Shown here in pieces: positions 28,803 through 37,107 of a stretch of DNA of 64,000 nucleotides. Made by a program: the position numbers and the translations under genes. The stretch lies in NCBI GenBank assembly GCA_965238125.1, contig OZ250179.1:4278001-4342000 (forward strand). The letters are read 5' to 3'. The notes beneath the pieces were generated by a model, which was given only the letters and a program-made list of their open reading frames with translations, had not been told where the DNA came from and made no database searches. The DNA comes from UBA6623 sp965238125. GTDB lineage: Bacteria; Acidobacteriota; Terriglobia; Bryobacterales; UBA6623. Numbering within the stretch: position 1 is the first letter of the stretch; every line of letters starts with the position of its first letter.

Positions 28803-29036
28803 TTACCGGCCGGCCGTGGTAGTGGTCGCCCTGTCTTCGGGCAAGCGCTTTCTCGTCCGGGGCTCGACATCAATGTTGCCCACATACTCCAGGAATGATT
28901 TCCTGATGGAGACAAGGCCTTTCCGCGGCGGCTTAATAAAAGCAACGATCGCCATCAATACCAGGATGGCAACAAGCAGGAAATACACCGGAGCGCCTAG
29001 CGCGCTGAACATTGTTAAGACCTCGGTCGAAAGCAT
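28803..29036 (-). CDS. Small single-pass membrane protein
   Basis: A 77-aa protein with one membrane helix (about residues 14-34, YFLLVAILVLMAIVAFI) and a basic, Pro-containing cytoplasmic tail (KPPRKGLVSIRKSFLEYVG). ATG 29036 follows 26 bases after the stop of another small membrane gene on the same strand, so the two are likely co-transcribed. I do not recognise the family. Confidence 0.5.
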   Translation of the reverse strand: MLSTEVLTMFSALGAPVYFLLVAILVLMAIVAFIKPPRKGLVSIRKSFLEYVGNIDVEPRTRKRLPEDRATTTTAGR

Positions 29037-29062
29037 AGCGTAACCTGTCCAATCGCCGCCGC

Positions 29063-29374
29063 CTAATCTCGCTCATCGACGGAAGCGGCCGAAGCTTTAG
29101 AGGCAGAACCGGCCACACCCCGACTGAGCGCTTCCAAGATGACGGGTGCTGACGCGCCGATGTGGAAAGCCGGCATGTATCGCTCCACCTCGTAGAACAC
29201 GGCTAGCGCCCCGGCAATCAAGGTCAAGACAAATCGAGCAATCCAAAACGACGCGTTTCCGTAGCGGTCCGGCAAGTCCAGACTGTCAGATTCGTAATAG
29301 CGAAGAATTCTAACGACTTCGACAGCTACGCTGCCGGTCCAGGAGCAAAGAAAAATCTCCAACGTGTTCGGCAC
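29063..29374 (-). CDS. Small membrane protein, likely partner of the next gene
   Basis: A 103-aa protein with a GTG start at 29374. It has a first amphipathic stretch (LEIFLCSWTGSVAVEVVRIL), a charged loop (YYESDSLDLPDRYGN), one clear membrane helix (FWIARFVLTLIAGALAVFY) and the conserved-looking AFHIGASAPVILEALS. The composition is typical of a genuine protein. The function is unknown. It lies next to regulator genes at 29.6-31.2 kb and may belong to the same accessory island. Confidence 0.5.
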   Translation of the reverse strand: MPNTLEIFLCSWTGSVAVEVVRILRYYESDSLDLPDRYGNASFWIARFVLTLIAGALAVFYEVERYMPAFHIGASAPVILEALSRGVAGSASKASAASVDERD

Positions 29375-29626
29375 AAGGACTGGTTGACGGTCCCCCTTTT
29401 AAGCGGGTCCTGAGTCTATCACACACAACCACAGGTCCGTTCGGTCGTCGCCTTTTCAGTTGCCGAGTCAGGTTTGCCGTTTTACGACCTCTCTCAAGTA
29501 TGAGGCCAAGGCGATCCTTCTGAAGACACGATTCTAGGCAAGTCTTATGATATTAACGGACATATTTATTTTGAATTGCCGTGACAGTCTCATCGCCTGT
29601 CGCGTTGAATCGAAGAACCGCCCTTG

Positions 29627-30403
29627 CTACGGAAGATCCAAGTCTCTCCCGAGCCACACGACCCGACCCACGACGATATCGATGATGTCGACCCCGCTCA
29701 GCGGAATCGGATTGATTCCGCCCGTGGTTTCACGCGCGTTATCCATGACCACGACCAGCATGTCGCCGACCCGCCGGCACCGCCCGATGAAACTGCCGCC
29801 CCCCCCCCACGAAAACGCGTAGACACGGTCAAACGACGGCGTGCGTCGCTCAGCCGGCGAGCGGTCCAGCAAGACCACGTCATGCGGCCAGATCGCGGGC
29901 CACATCGAGCGCTCTTCACCGTCCAGCACGGCCAGCACGGGATTCGCCAGCCCCGCGACCCGTTCGGCCGGCAACGGCTGTGTCGGTCCGTCTTCGTCGA
30001 GTCGTGGGAACGGCTGCCCTCCCCCCATTCGGCCCGCCAGCAAAGGCACCGGCAGCGCATCGCCGGGGGCCGGCGGCGCCACGCCGGATAACTCCTCTTG
30101 CGTCAACAGCGAAAGCAACGGAATCGCCATTCGCTCCATGACCGAATCGGCGAGTTCCGGGTTCATTCCGCGCGCGCCTTTGAGCACGTTGTGAATGTGG
30201 GGTTGGGAGTAACCCGTCAGCCGAGCCAGGCCGCGTTCGGTGGCCTCGCCCCGCCGGACAAGTTCGTTGAGATAGCGGACAAGCCTCGAGGCCAGTTGCT
30301 GAAAGCTTAGTGGGCCGCCCATATAGCTATGGGGAATAGACTCGCCCTGTGTTCTCGAAAGCGCATTTCCGCTGAAAATAAAATCTCGTAACGGGTAAGT
30401 CAT
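29627..30403 (-). CDS. HTH/S24-like repressor lacking the autoproteolysis lysine
   Basis: A 258-aa regulator. An N-terminal helix-turn-helix lies at about residues 54-76 (ATERGLARLTGYSQPHIHNV). The C-terminal half resembles the LexA/CI S24 fold: EERSMWPAIWPHDVVLLD carries the expected Ser (S166). In LexA-type proteins a Lys follows in a VKRL-like strand; here the equivalent FIGRCRR has Gly207, so RecA-stimulated self-cleavage is doubtful. ATG 30403 is chosen because AGGAA lies 8 bases upstream; the next ATG (30322) has no ribosome site. It is divergent from a Cys/HTH protein gene, with possible operators between. Confidence 0.75.
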   Translation of the reverse strand: MTYPLRDFIFSGNALSRTQGESIPHSYMGGPLSFQQLASRLVRYLNELVRRGEATERGLARLTGYSQPHIHNVLKGARGMNPELADSVMERMAIPLLSLLTQEELSGVAPPAPGDALPVPLLAGRMGGGQPFPRLDEDGPTQPLPAERVAGLANPVLAVLDGEERSMWPAIWPHDVVLLDRSPAERRTPSFDRVYAFSWGGGGSFIGRCRRVGDMLVVVMDNARETTGGINPIPLSGVDIIDIVVGRVVWLGRDLDLP

Positions 30404-30405
30404 TG

Positions 30406-30478
30406 AATTTCCTAGGTTGTTGAGCAAAGGAAATTTTCAGCCCCTCCTCTTTATTCTCAAAATGGAACTTCATTTCCA
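30406..30478. promoter_or_regulatory. Candidate operators in the repressor intergenic region
   Basis: Two inverted repeats lie between the divergent genes: AATTTCCT (30406-30413) with AGGAAATT (30428-30435), 14 bases apart, and TGGAA-N6-TTCCA at 30463-30478. Both share the GGAA/TTCC half-site, as expected if one dimeric repressor bound them. No strong -35/-10 pair can be named. Confidence 0.4.
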
Positions 30479-30563
30479 AGAAAATCATTCCGCGGAAGCC
30501 GCTGACATGACGCCGGCGCCGGATAAGGTAGATTACGACCCCTTTACCGAGAGGAGAAACTGA
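30462..30563 (+). CDS. Candidate 33-aa small protein upstream of the Cys/HTH gene
   Basis: ATG 30462 opens an acidic 33-codon frame (MELHFQENHSAEAADMTPAP, continuing to ERRN) ending with TGA at 30561-30563, 5 bases before the ATG of the next gene. The AGGAG ribosome site of that gene lies inside the end of this frame, as in coupled operons. It has no obvious ribosome site of its own, and its start overlaps a candidate operator, so it may be an accidental frame. Confidence 0.3.
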   Translation: MELHFQENHSAEAADMTPAPDKVDYDPFTERRN

Positions 30564-30568
30564 TCTGT

Positions 30569-31171
30569 ATGGACTGGAATCAAACCGATCTGAGCGTGTT
30601 GGCAAAAGGCTCCTGCCGGGTTTGCGACGGGAGCGGGATGCGCAAGGAAACCGAGGCCGATCTCGTCCCGTGCGGATGCGCTTTGCGCAACATCTTCCGC
30701 GCTTGTTACGAACGCTTCCAACTCTGCGCCATGCACCGCAATAGGATAAGCCGCGTCTCCTACGAGCGGGCGTCGAGCGGCAAAAGCCATCGCGGCACCT
30801 GGTCCCGCAAGGAAGAAGAGTACGCCGCTGATTTTGAGCTTCTTGCACGAAGGACTCTCGATGATGCGCATTACAAACTCTTCCGCATTCACTTTGTGTT
30901 GGGAGCGGACTGGAAACTCTGCATGCGCAAGCTGGGCATCAGTCGAGGCAACTTCTTCCACGCCCTCTACCGCATTGAGCAGTGGCTTGGGAAGGCCTTC
31001 TACGAGGTCGAACCCTACGCTCTTTACCCTCCTCGCGACTACTTTGCCTTTCGCTTGACCGAACCGGTCCGGCCCTGCGATCCGCCGTTGCAGCGCGATC
31101 CGACTGTTTTCCGATCCAGAGGCGGGCTTGAACCGCTTGCCACACTGGACATCGAGTCCGTTTCCGCGTAA
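30569..31171 (+). CDS. Four-Cys zinc-site protein with HTH-like region
   Basis: A 200-aa protein. Cys16, Cys19, Cys35 and Cys37 (CRVCDGSG and CGC) form a DnaJ-like or zinc-ribbon site. Residues 102-144 (YKLFRIHFVLGADWKLCMRK onward to IEQWLGKAF) resemble a sigma-region-4/antiterminator-like helix-turn-helix. The tail is Pro-rich. AGGAG lies 12 bases before the ATG. Divergent placement opposite an S24-like repressor suggests it is the repressor's target and perhaps an activator or antiterminator. I know no named family; the DNA-binding role is inference. Confidence 0.6.
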   Translation: MDWNQTDLSVLAKGSCRVCDGSGMRKETEADLVPCGCALRNIFRACYERFQLCAMHRNRISRVSYERASSGKSHRGTWSRKEEEYAADFELLARRTLDDAHYKLFRIHFVLGADWKLCMRKLGISRGNFFHALYRIEQWLGKAFYEVEPYALYPPRDYFAFRLTEPVRPCDPPLQRDPTVFRSRGGLEPLATLDIESVSA

Positions 31172-31350
31172 CTACGCCGACTGCGGACTGTAGATCCATG
31201 GGGACCGCGCGGGCCGTCACCCGCCTGTGTTGGGCGTTCGTTCCCGCGGCTTTCCTTGGACGCGCGGCGAACGCTCGCGATTGATTCATCGCTCGCGGTC
31301 GCCGCGGCTCGATCGCGGGCGGATCCGTCTTCCGGTCGCCGCCGCGGGAA

Positions 31351-32510
31351 CTACTTTGTCTGAGCACCCTTCGACGCTTTGGCCGCCAGTCTTCGTACGC
31401 GTTCAATCTCCTTGGTCAGCCGATTAAACGCCTTGCGGTGGTGCGCGGCTTGCTTTCGGTTTCCCTGATCCCGGTAGAGATCCGCCAACCGGTGGTGGAT
31501 CAAAGTCCGGGTTTGCATGTCGAGGTCCCTCTCCGCCAGGGCCGACAAGACAGTGGTCGCGGCGTCGAATTGTCCCTGTTGGGCCAGCCCGCCGCTCAGC
31601 TCGAAAAATTGCGGAATGAGGGAAGAGTCGAGTTCCAGGGCACGGTCGAAAAAAGATAAGGCTTCTTGGAGGCGGCCCTGCCGCAGAATGGCCTCGGCGC
31701 AACGAAAATGCGTCTCGGGGTGCTCGGGGCGGATCTCGATCGCGGCGCGGAAGGCTTGTTCAGCGGCATGCGGATCATTCAACTCCGTATGCAAAGCGCC
31801 GAGATCGACCCGAATTTCAGCCGATCTCGGCTCGACCGCGAGCGCCGCCTGGTATTGCTCCATCGCTTCCTCATGCCTGCCCGCGGCGGCCGCTCGCCGC
31901 CCCTCGACGTGGTGGAACCGCGCCGACTCGGGAGCCGCGGCGGCCAGCGCCCGCCGAGTCTTTTCGGCGGCCTCGGCGTAGGCCCTCGTCAAGTAATAGA
32001 GCGCCTCGGGTTCTTCCGGCTTCGACTGACGGGCCGTTTCCAGGCGGAAAGAAGCCTCCGTGAACCTTCCCAGCTCGAAATAGGTCCTCCCCCGAGCCAC
32101 AAATTGACGTTGGCGTCGTTCGGCGCGGCATCGTGGGCCGTTTCCAGCCGCTGCAAGGCCTCCTTGACTCTGCCGACCGTTAGCGCTTCGAAACCCAAGA
32201 TCGCTTGGGCCGCCGTCAACTGGGGCTTCAGTTCGACAGCCTTTTGGAGTGCCGCAACCCCCTGTTCCGTATCGCCTCGGCGGCGCAGGGCCAGACCCAG
32301 ATTCATGTGGCCCTCGGCCAGGTTGGGGTCCAACGTGACGACGGTTTGAAAGGCCTTGATCTCATCGTCGAGCCGGTTCTGCCGGCGGGCTTGCAGACCC
32401 TCCTGAACCTGCTGAATGATGCGCGATTGAAGGTCGGAAGACTGCGGGGCCGCGGACGGAAGGATTGCTCCGAGAATCAGCGAAGCAACCGTGAGTCGTA
32501 GCGTTTTCAT
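31351..32510 (-). pseudogene. Exported TPR protein with one frameshift
   Basis: The N-terminal part (ATG 32510) has a signal peptide (MKTLRLTVASLILGAILPSA) and TPR units such as LAEGHMNLGLALRRRGD. The reading frame shifts at about 32085-32095, inside a GGGGG run, consistent with one missing base; the second frame continues seamlessly (GRTYFELGRFTEASFRLETA) with TPR units to 31351. The joined protein would be near 386 aa. TPR solenoids mediate protein contacts, here probably in the periplasm. A similar intact TPR gene lies at 41416-42633. A homopolymer sequencing error is the simplest cause. Confidence 0.8.
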
Positions 32511-32719
32511 TCGCACGCGAGGGGGACGATGCCGCGCAAATCCCAATTTACCACGTCCGGCCCGGCCTGGCGGCCCCTCGTTTCCGGTTCGCCTCCGCCG
32601 GAACGCTTTTCCGGGTCGGGAAGACCCCCGCACTCCCACTCTTTCCGGCCCGCGGCGCCGGAGTCCTATTTACTGTCGTCGGCCCGCGGCGGTACACTCG
32701 TAACCTGGCGTTATACACA

Positions 32720-33145
32720 ATGTGCCCGATTTGCAATCAACCTTTGGTAGCGTTCGAACTCGACGGCATTGAGATCGACCGCTGTGTGGATTGCGGCGGC
32801 GTCTGGCTGGACGCCGGAGAACTGGAATGGATCGCGGAACGGGCCGGTGCTCGCCCGGGCGGGCTCACCAGCGTCCTGGCGGAAGCGAAGGGCGATCGGC
32901 ACGGCAAACGCCGCTGTCCGAGATGTCGGCGCAAGCTGCGCGTTATTCACATAGAAGGTGACAACACAGAGATTGAGCTCGACCGCTGTCCCCTCGGTGA
33001 CGGATTGTGGCTCGACCCCGGCGAGATGCAGTCGCTCATTGAAGCGTTCGGTCGTGACGGCCAAACAGACGAAGAGTCCGCCGTCGCGGCGTTCTTCGCC
33101 GACTTTTACGGAAAGAAGCCGATTTCCTCGGCGCCGGCAGGGTAG
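32720..33145 (+). CDS. TFIIB-type zinc-ribbon protein
   Basis: A 141-aa protein with two related zinc-ribbon units. The first is complete: Cys2, Cys5, Cys22, Cys25 (MCPICNQP and DRCVDCGGVWLDAGELEW). The second repeats the pattern (RCPRCRRKL and DRCPLGDGLWLDPGEMQ) but has Gly where the fourth Cys should be. This matches the bacterial zf-TFIIB family, whose role is unclear. It begins a same-direction run with LemA and an M48 protease. A TATA-like box only a few bases before the ATG suggests a leaderless transcript. Confidence 0.85.
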   Translation: MCPICNQPLVAFELDGIEIDRCVDCGGVWLDAGELEWIAERAGARPGGLTSVLAEAKGDRHGKRRCPRCRRKLRVIHIEGDNTEIELDRCPLGDGLWLDPGEMQSLIEAFGRDGQTDEESAVAAFFADFYGKKPISSAPAG

Positions 33146-33240
33146 ACGCTTTCGGCGGCGAATCAGGCGAAGCGGAGAGCCGGTCTCCCGCGCGACAGGA
33201 AAACATTGAACTAAAGAATTTGTTTCTCGGGAGGACTTCG

Positions 33241-33810
33241 ATGCAAACCGCTTTCATTTTGGGGCTGGTCTTTCTAGCCGTTATTGTTTTGATCATTGCC
33301 TGGTTGGTGGGCATGTACAACACACTCGTCACGATGAAGAAACGTGTCGAGAATGCCTGGGCGCAGATCGACGTTCAACTCAAGCGCCGCCATGATTTGA
33401 TTCCGAATCTCGTCGAAACCGTGAAGGGCTACGCCGGCCACGAAAAGGAAACGCTCGAGAACGTGACGCGCGCGCGGTCCCAGGCCGTCTCGGCCGACGG
33501 CATTGGGCCACAGGCTCAAGCCGAGCAAGCTCTGACCGGTGCTTTGGGACGCCTAATGCTCGTCGTCGAGCAGTACCCCGACCTCAAGGCCAACCAGAAC
33601 TTTCTCGCTCTCCAAGAAGAGCTCACGTCGACGGAAAACAAGATAGGCTTTTCCCGCCAGCACTACAACGATTCGGTGATGCAGTACAACACCAAGACCC
33701 AAGTCGTGCCGACCAACGTCGTCGCCTCGATCTTTAGCTTCGGGGAAATGGAGTTCTTCGAAATTCAGGACGAAGCGGCTCGCGAAGCTCCGCAAGTCTC
33801 CTTCTCCTAG
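33241..33810 (+). CDS. lemA: LemA family protein
   Basis: A 189-aa membrane-anchored protein. One N-terminal helix (about residues 3-25) is followed by a long helical bundle with the family hallmark VENAWAQIDVQLKRRHDLIPNLVETVKGYA, seen here at about residues 36-65, and later FSRQHYNDSVMQYNT. ATG 33241 is preceded by a GGGAGG ribosome site. LemA proteins commonly pair with HtpX-like M48 proteases, as here, 30 bases upstream of one, and are thought to act in envelope quality control. Confidence 0.93.
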   Translation: MQTAFILGLVFLAVIVLIIAWLVGMYNTLVTMKKRVENAWAQIDVQLKRRHDLIPNLVETVKGYAGHEKETLENVTRARSQAVSADGIGPQAQAEQALTGALGRLMLVVEQYPDLKANQNFLALQEELTSTENKIGFSRQHYNDSVMQYNTKTQVVPTNVVASIFSFGEMEFFEIQDEAAREAPQVSFS

Positions 33811-33840
33811 CCGCCGGTCCAGGGCGCCTTTCGATCGTCT

Positions 33841-35337
33841 ATGTGGGAAGCCATCGCCGCCAATCGCCGCCGCTCGATTTTGCTCATCGCCTTGATGGGC
33901 CTCGTATTGGTGACGCTGGGCGCGTGCATAGGCATGTACTACGTGACGCCCTTTTTTCAAATGGGCGCCTCCGAACCGGAGGCCGAAGCCGTTCTCGCCG
34001 GAGCTTTGGCGGGGTCCGCCGTCGCCGGCGTGGCCTGGCTGGTCTTGTGGCTGACGGCCGTCTCGCAAGGCGATAAGTTCCTGCTCCGTTCCGCCGGCGC
34101 GCAAAGAATCCACAAGCGCGACGACCCGCGGCTGTGGAACGTGGTCGAGGAAATGACCATCGCCGCGGGGCTCGGCTCGCCGCCCCGTGTATTCCTCGTC
34201 GAAGACCACGTCCCCAACGCTTTCGCCGTCGGCCGCACCCCGGAAAAAGCCGCCGTCGCCGTGACCTCCGGACTATTGCGCTTATTTAATCGCGATGAAC
34301 TCCAGGGCGTAGTCGCCCACGAAATCGCGCACGTCAAGAACCTCGATATCCGCTTCATGACTCTTGCCGCCGTTCTGGCCGGCAGTGTCGAAGCGATCAG
34401 CCGCGGCTTCTTCTACGGTGCCGCGCTGTCAGGGGGCCGTCGCGGCGGCCGCTCAAAAGGCGGCCACCCCTACTTGCTGCTGCTGGTTTTCGTCGTCGCG
34501 ATCTTCGCACCGATCGCCGTGCGGCTTCTTTATCTCGCCTGCTCGCGTCAAAGAGAGTATTTGGCGGATGCTTCCGCCGCCCGGTTCACCCGATTCCCCG
34601 AGGGGCTCGCCTCCGGTCTTGAAAAGATCGCGGCCCACAGTGCCGGCACCAGCTCAAAACTGATCAGCGGCGCACTCGTCCCTCTCTGCATCGTCAATCC
34701 CCTTGAAAAGGTAGCGGCGTCGGGTTGGCTTTCGACGCATCCGCCAACCGAAAGCCGCATTAAGATTTTGCGCTCGATGGGCGGCGGAGCGAGTTACGTC
34801 GATTACGAAGCCGCGATGCGCAAGATCGCAGGCCGCAAGTCGCGTTTGGCGGCCCTCGAGGCCGCCGCCAAAGCCGACGAAAGAGTCGAGGCTCGCCAGG
34901 CCTTTATCGAACCCGACGCCGACTCGCCGGTCGGGCGCGCTCGTCAAGTTGCCGACCTGCTCGACCGCTTTGCCGCCTTCACCCTGTTGCCTTGCGCCTG
35001 CGGCATGCGCATCAAGGTTCCGCCCGAGTTCAAGCGCGCAAGCGTGACTTGCCCTCGTTGCGAACGTACCAACGCGGTTCCGGCAGCCGTGCCCGCCTCC
35101 ACCAATGGGGCGGACGGCGAGGCCGCCGACAAGGCCGGGAAAGCCCCGCCGAAACCCGACCTCCCCGGAATCAAGCAATCCGGCGAGGCCTTCGAGTACA
35201 CTCGCCGCAATGACGGCTGGGACGCCTTCCGCTGCCATTGCGGCCAAACCATCCAACTTGGCCCCAGCTTCCCGCTCGACTACACCGCCTGTGTTCGCTG
35301 CGGCCAACGCATTGAACTGCGCGGCGAGATAACGTAG
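33841..35337 (+). CDS. M48 family metalloprotease with C-terminal zinc ribbons
   Basis: A 498-aa HtpX-like membrane protease. Hydrophobic segments lie near residues 14-36, 50-77, 175-195 and 215-235. The zinc site is HEIAHVKNLD (His160, Glu161, His164) with the third ligand Glu239 in REYLADASA. The C-terminal 120 residues are unusual: they carry two Cys4-type ribbons (CACGMRIKVP with CPRCERT, and CHCGQTIQLG with CVRCGQRI) joined by an Ala/Lys/Pro linker. It follows lemA closely, a familiar pairing in membrane protein quality control. The ribbons may recruit substrates or nucleic acid; their role is unknown. Confidence 0.92.
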   Translation: MWEAIAANRRRSILLIALMGLVLVTLGACIGMYYVTPFFQMGASEPEAEAVLAGALAGSAVAGVAWLVLWLTAVSQGDKFLLRSAGAQRIHKRDDPRLWNVVEEMTIAAGLGSPPRVFLVEDHVPNAFAVGRTPEKAAVAVTSGLLRLFNRDELQGVVAHEIAHVKNLDIRFMTLAAVLAGSVEAISRGFFYGAALSGGRRGGRSKGGHPYLLLLVFVVAIFAPIAVRLLYLACSRQREYLADASAARFTRFPEGLASGLEKIAAHSAGTSSKLISGALVPLCIVNPLEKVAASGWLSTHPPTESRIKILRSMGGGASYVDYEAAMRKIAGRKSRLAALEAAAKADERVEARQAFIEPDADSPVGRARQVADLLDRFAAFTLLPCACGMRIKVPPEFKRASVTCPRCERTNAVPAAVPASTNGADGEAADKAGKAPPKPDLPGIKQSGEAFEYTRRNDGWDAFRCHCGQTIQLGPSFPLDYTACVRCGQRIELRGEIT

Positions 35338-35397
35338 ACGGCTTGCCCTGGATTGCCCTGGGCCTACCGGCGTCCGTGACCCTGGCAGAATGGGAGG

Positions 35398-36138
35398 ATG
35401 GGTGAAACTTTGCGCCTCTGTGTGTGGTCGGGGCCGAGGAACGTCTCCACGGCCCTGATGTACTCATTCCGACAGCGCGATGACACTCGCGTCGTCGACG
35501 AGCCGCTTTACGGTCACTACCTGAACATTTCTCCGGCCCGGCACCCGGGCAAGGACGAGTTGCTCGACCAACTCGATTGCGACGGCGAGCGCGTAGTGCG
35601 CGAGCTGATTCTGGGACCCTGTGACCGCCCGGTCTTGTTCATGAAGCAGATGCCGCACCATTTGGAAAACCTCGATTGGGGTTTTCTAGCCCGCACATGC
35701 AACGTCTTGTTTATTCGAGACCCCGAACAGATGCTGCCGTCGTACGTCAATCAAGTGCGGCAACCGATTTTGCGGGATACCAGCCTGGCCATGCAAACCC
35801 GTCTTCTCGATCACCTGCGCGGTTTGGGGCAAGATCCCCCCGTGATCGACTCCAAGGAACTACTGCTCGACCCCGAAGCTGTTCTGCGAAAGCTCTGCGA
35901 ACGCATCGGGATTGCGTTCGACGAAGGGATGCTCCATTGGCTGGCGGGTCCCAAACCCGAAGATGGGTTGTGGGCGCCGCACTGGTATCACAATGCCCAC
36001 CGCTCGACCGGTTTTATGCCTTACAAAGAGAAGACCGAGCCTTTCCCCGCTGAACTGGAAGCCTTGCTTGAGGAATGCCGCCCACACTACGAACGGCTCT
36101 ACGCCCAAGCCATCAAGGCGCGCCCGGAGTCGCCGTGA
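35398..36138 (+). CDS. Sulfotransferase-family protein
   Basis: A 246-aa protein with a P-loop-like PAPS-binding start (LCVWSGPRNVSTALMYSF, residues 7-24) and the second phosphate-binding block VLFIRDPEQMLPSYVNQ near residue 103. This fits a compact cytoplasmic sulfotransferase-fold family seen with amino-acid or fatty-acid genes. The acceptor is unknown. The ATG at 35398 directly follows GGGAGG. The last 26 bases overlap the converging methyltransferase gene. Confidence 0.75.
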   Translation: MGETLRLCVWSGPRNVSTALMYSFRQRDDTRVVDEPLYGHYLNISPARHPGKDELLDQLDCDGERVVRELILGPCDRPVLFMKQMPHHLENLDWGFLARTCNVLFIRDPEQMLPSYVNQVRQPILRDTSLAMQTRLLDHLRGLGQDPPVIDSKELLLDPEAVLRKLCERIGIAFDEGMLHWLAGPKPEDGLWAPHWYHNAHRSTGFMPYKEKTEPFPAELEALLEECRPHYERLYAQAIKARPESP

Positions 36139-36721
36139 TCGTCTTGACGACGTCGAGATAGAGGTTTTCGACGCGGCGAATCACAAAACCCGCCTTTTCT
36201 ACATTGGCGGTCGTGTCGCGGTTGACCTCGGGGCCCAAGCGCCTTGTGATCGGCGTCATTATGTGGAGCAGCGTGTTGAAAGGAAACCACCTGCTGCCGG
36301 TGTGTTCGAACATCCGCAGCTCGCCTTCGGGTTTGAGCACGCGCCGCAACCGGGCCAACCCCTCGACCGGATTCGGGACTGAACAGAAAGTACAGGCCGT
36401 GTAGATTTGGTCGAAAGTGTGGTCGGGGAACTCCATGTCGTGAAGATCCATCTCGCGCAACTCGATTGTGCCGTCGTACTCGGCCGCGCGCGGACGCGCT
36501 CGTTCGATCATCTTGGGGCTGATGTCGATCGCCATGACGTCTTGCCCGGGAGGGAAGAACTGAAAATCGAGTCCCGTTCCGGCGGCGAGAAAGAGCACTT
36601 TGCCGTGCATCCGGGCGAAGAACCGCAGCTTGTAGGGGATCCAACGCTCCTCCGCGCCGCGGGCGAGCAGATCATAATTGCCTGACGCGGTGTCCCATTT
36701 CGCGCGGGTTAAGAGGTCCAT
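36113..36721 (-). CDS. SAM-dependent methyltransferase, class I
   Basis: A 202-aa Rossmann-fold methyltransferase. Motif I is VLFLAAGTGLDFQFFPPG near residue 42, the acidic motif II is VMAIDISPKMIERA, and motif IV lies in FDQIYTACTFCSVPNP. It resembles the UbiE/phosphatidylethanolamine-methylase-like group, so a lipid or quinone acceptor is plausible. Its start overlaps the preceding small membrane gene by 13 bases, which indicates a two-gene operon on this strand. Confidence 0.88.
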   Translation of the reverse strand: MDLLTRAKWDTASGNYDLLARGAEERWIPYKLRFFARMHGKVLFLAAGTGLDFQFFPPGQDVMAIDISPKMIERARPRAAEYDGTIELREMDLHDMEFPDHTFDQIYTACTFCSVPNPVEGLARLRRVLKPEGELRMFEHTGSRWFPFNTLLHIMTPITRRLGPEVNRDTTANVEKAGFVIRRVENLYLDVVKTITATPGAP

Positions 36722-37089
36722 CGTTTGACCTCGCCGCGGAGCAACGCGTCCATCACGTAAGTGAAGACCAAAACCGCGAAGCCCAGTCCGGCTCCGAGCC
36801 GGGCCGTTGCTGTGATCGAGACCCCGGTGGTTGCCTGCATGGCAATGGTCATACCCGCCGCCATACCGGCGAGCATGGTCGGGATCATGATTTCAAACGC
36901 TCCGAACAGCATGCCGGCCAGAGTGCCCGCAACGAAGGCGACAACCATGCCCAACGCCATGCCGAGGACCATCGCCGCCGCCGGGTTCCAACCCTCGCCG
37001 ACAATCGCGGCGCAGGCAAGCCCCGCCAATGCGCCGGTGACCGTGACGGTCATCAGGTCGCCGAAGACAAAATAGAGTCGCTTTTCCAC
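36709..37089 (-). CDS. Small Gly/Ala/Met-rich membrane protein
   Basis: A 126-aa protein with four hydrophobic segments that are unusually rich in Gly, Ala and Met (MVLGMALGMVVAFVAGTLAGMLFG, shown in part, and MLAGMAAGMTIAMQA). GTG 37089 is the start. It overlaps the methyltransferase gene by 13 bases, so the two are probably co-translated. The helix packing suggests a membrane scaffold or small transporter, but I cannot name a family. Confidence 0.6.
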   Translation of the reverse strand: MEKRLYFVFGDLMTVTVTGALAGLACAAIVGEGWNPAAAMVLGMALGMVVAFVAGTLAGMLFGAFEIMIPTMLAGMAAGMTIAMQATTGVSITATARLGAGLGFAVLVFTYVMDALLRGEVKRWTS

Positions 37090-37107
37090 GGGCCGCCGAG
37101 TTGGAGA

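Noticed and set aside
29627..31171. Prophage immunity region
   Set aside because: No integrase, structural, or lysis genes surround the repressor-like gene within the window.
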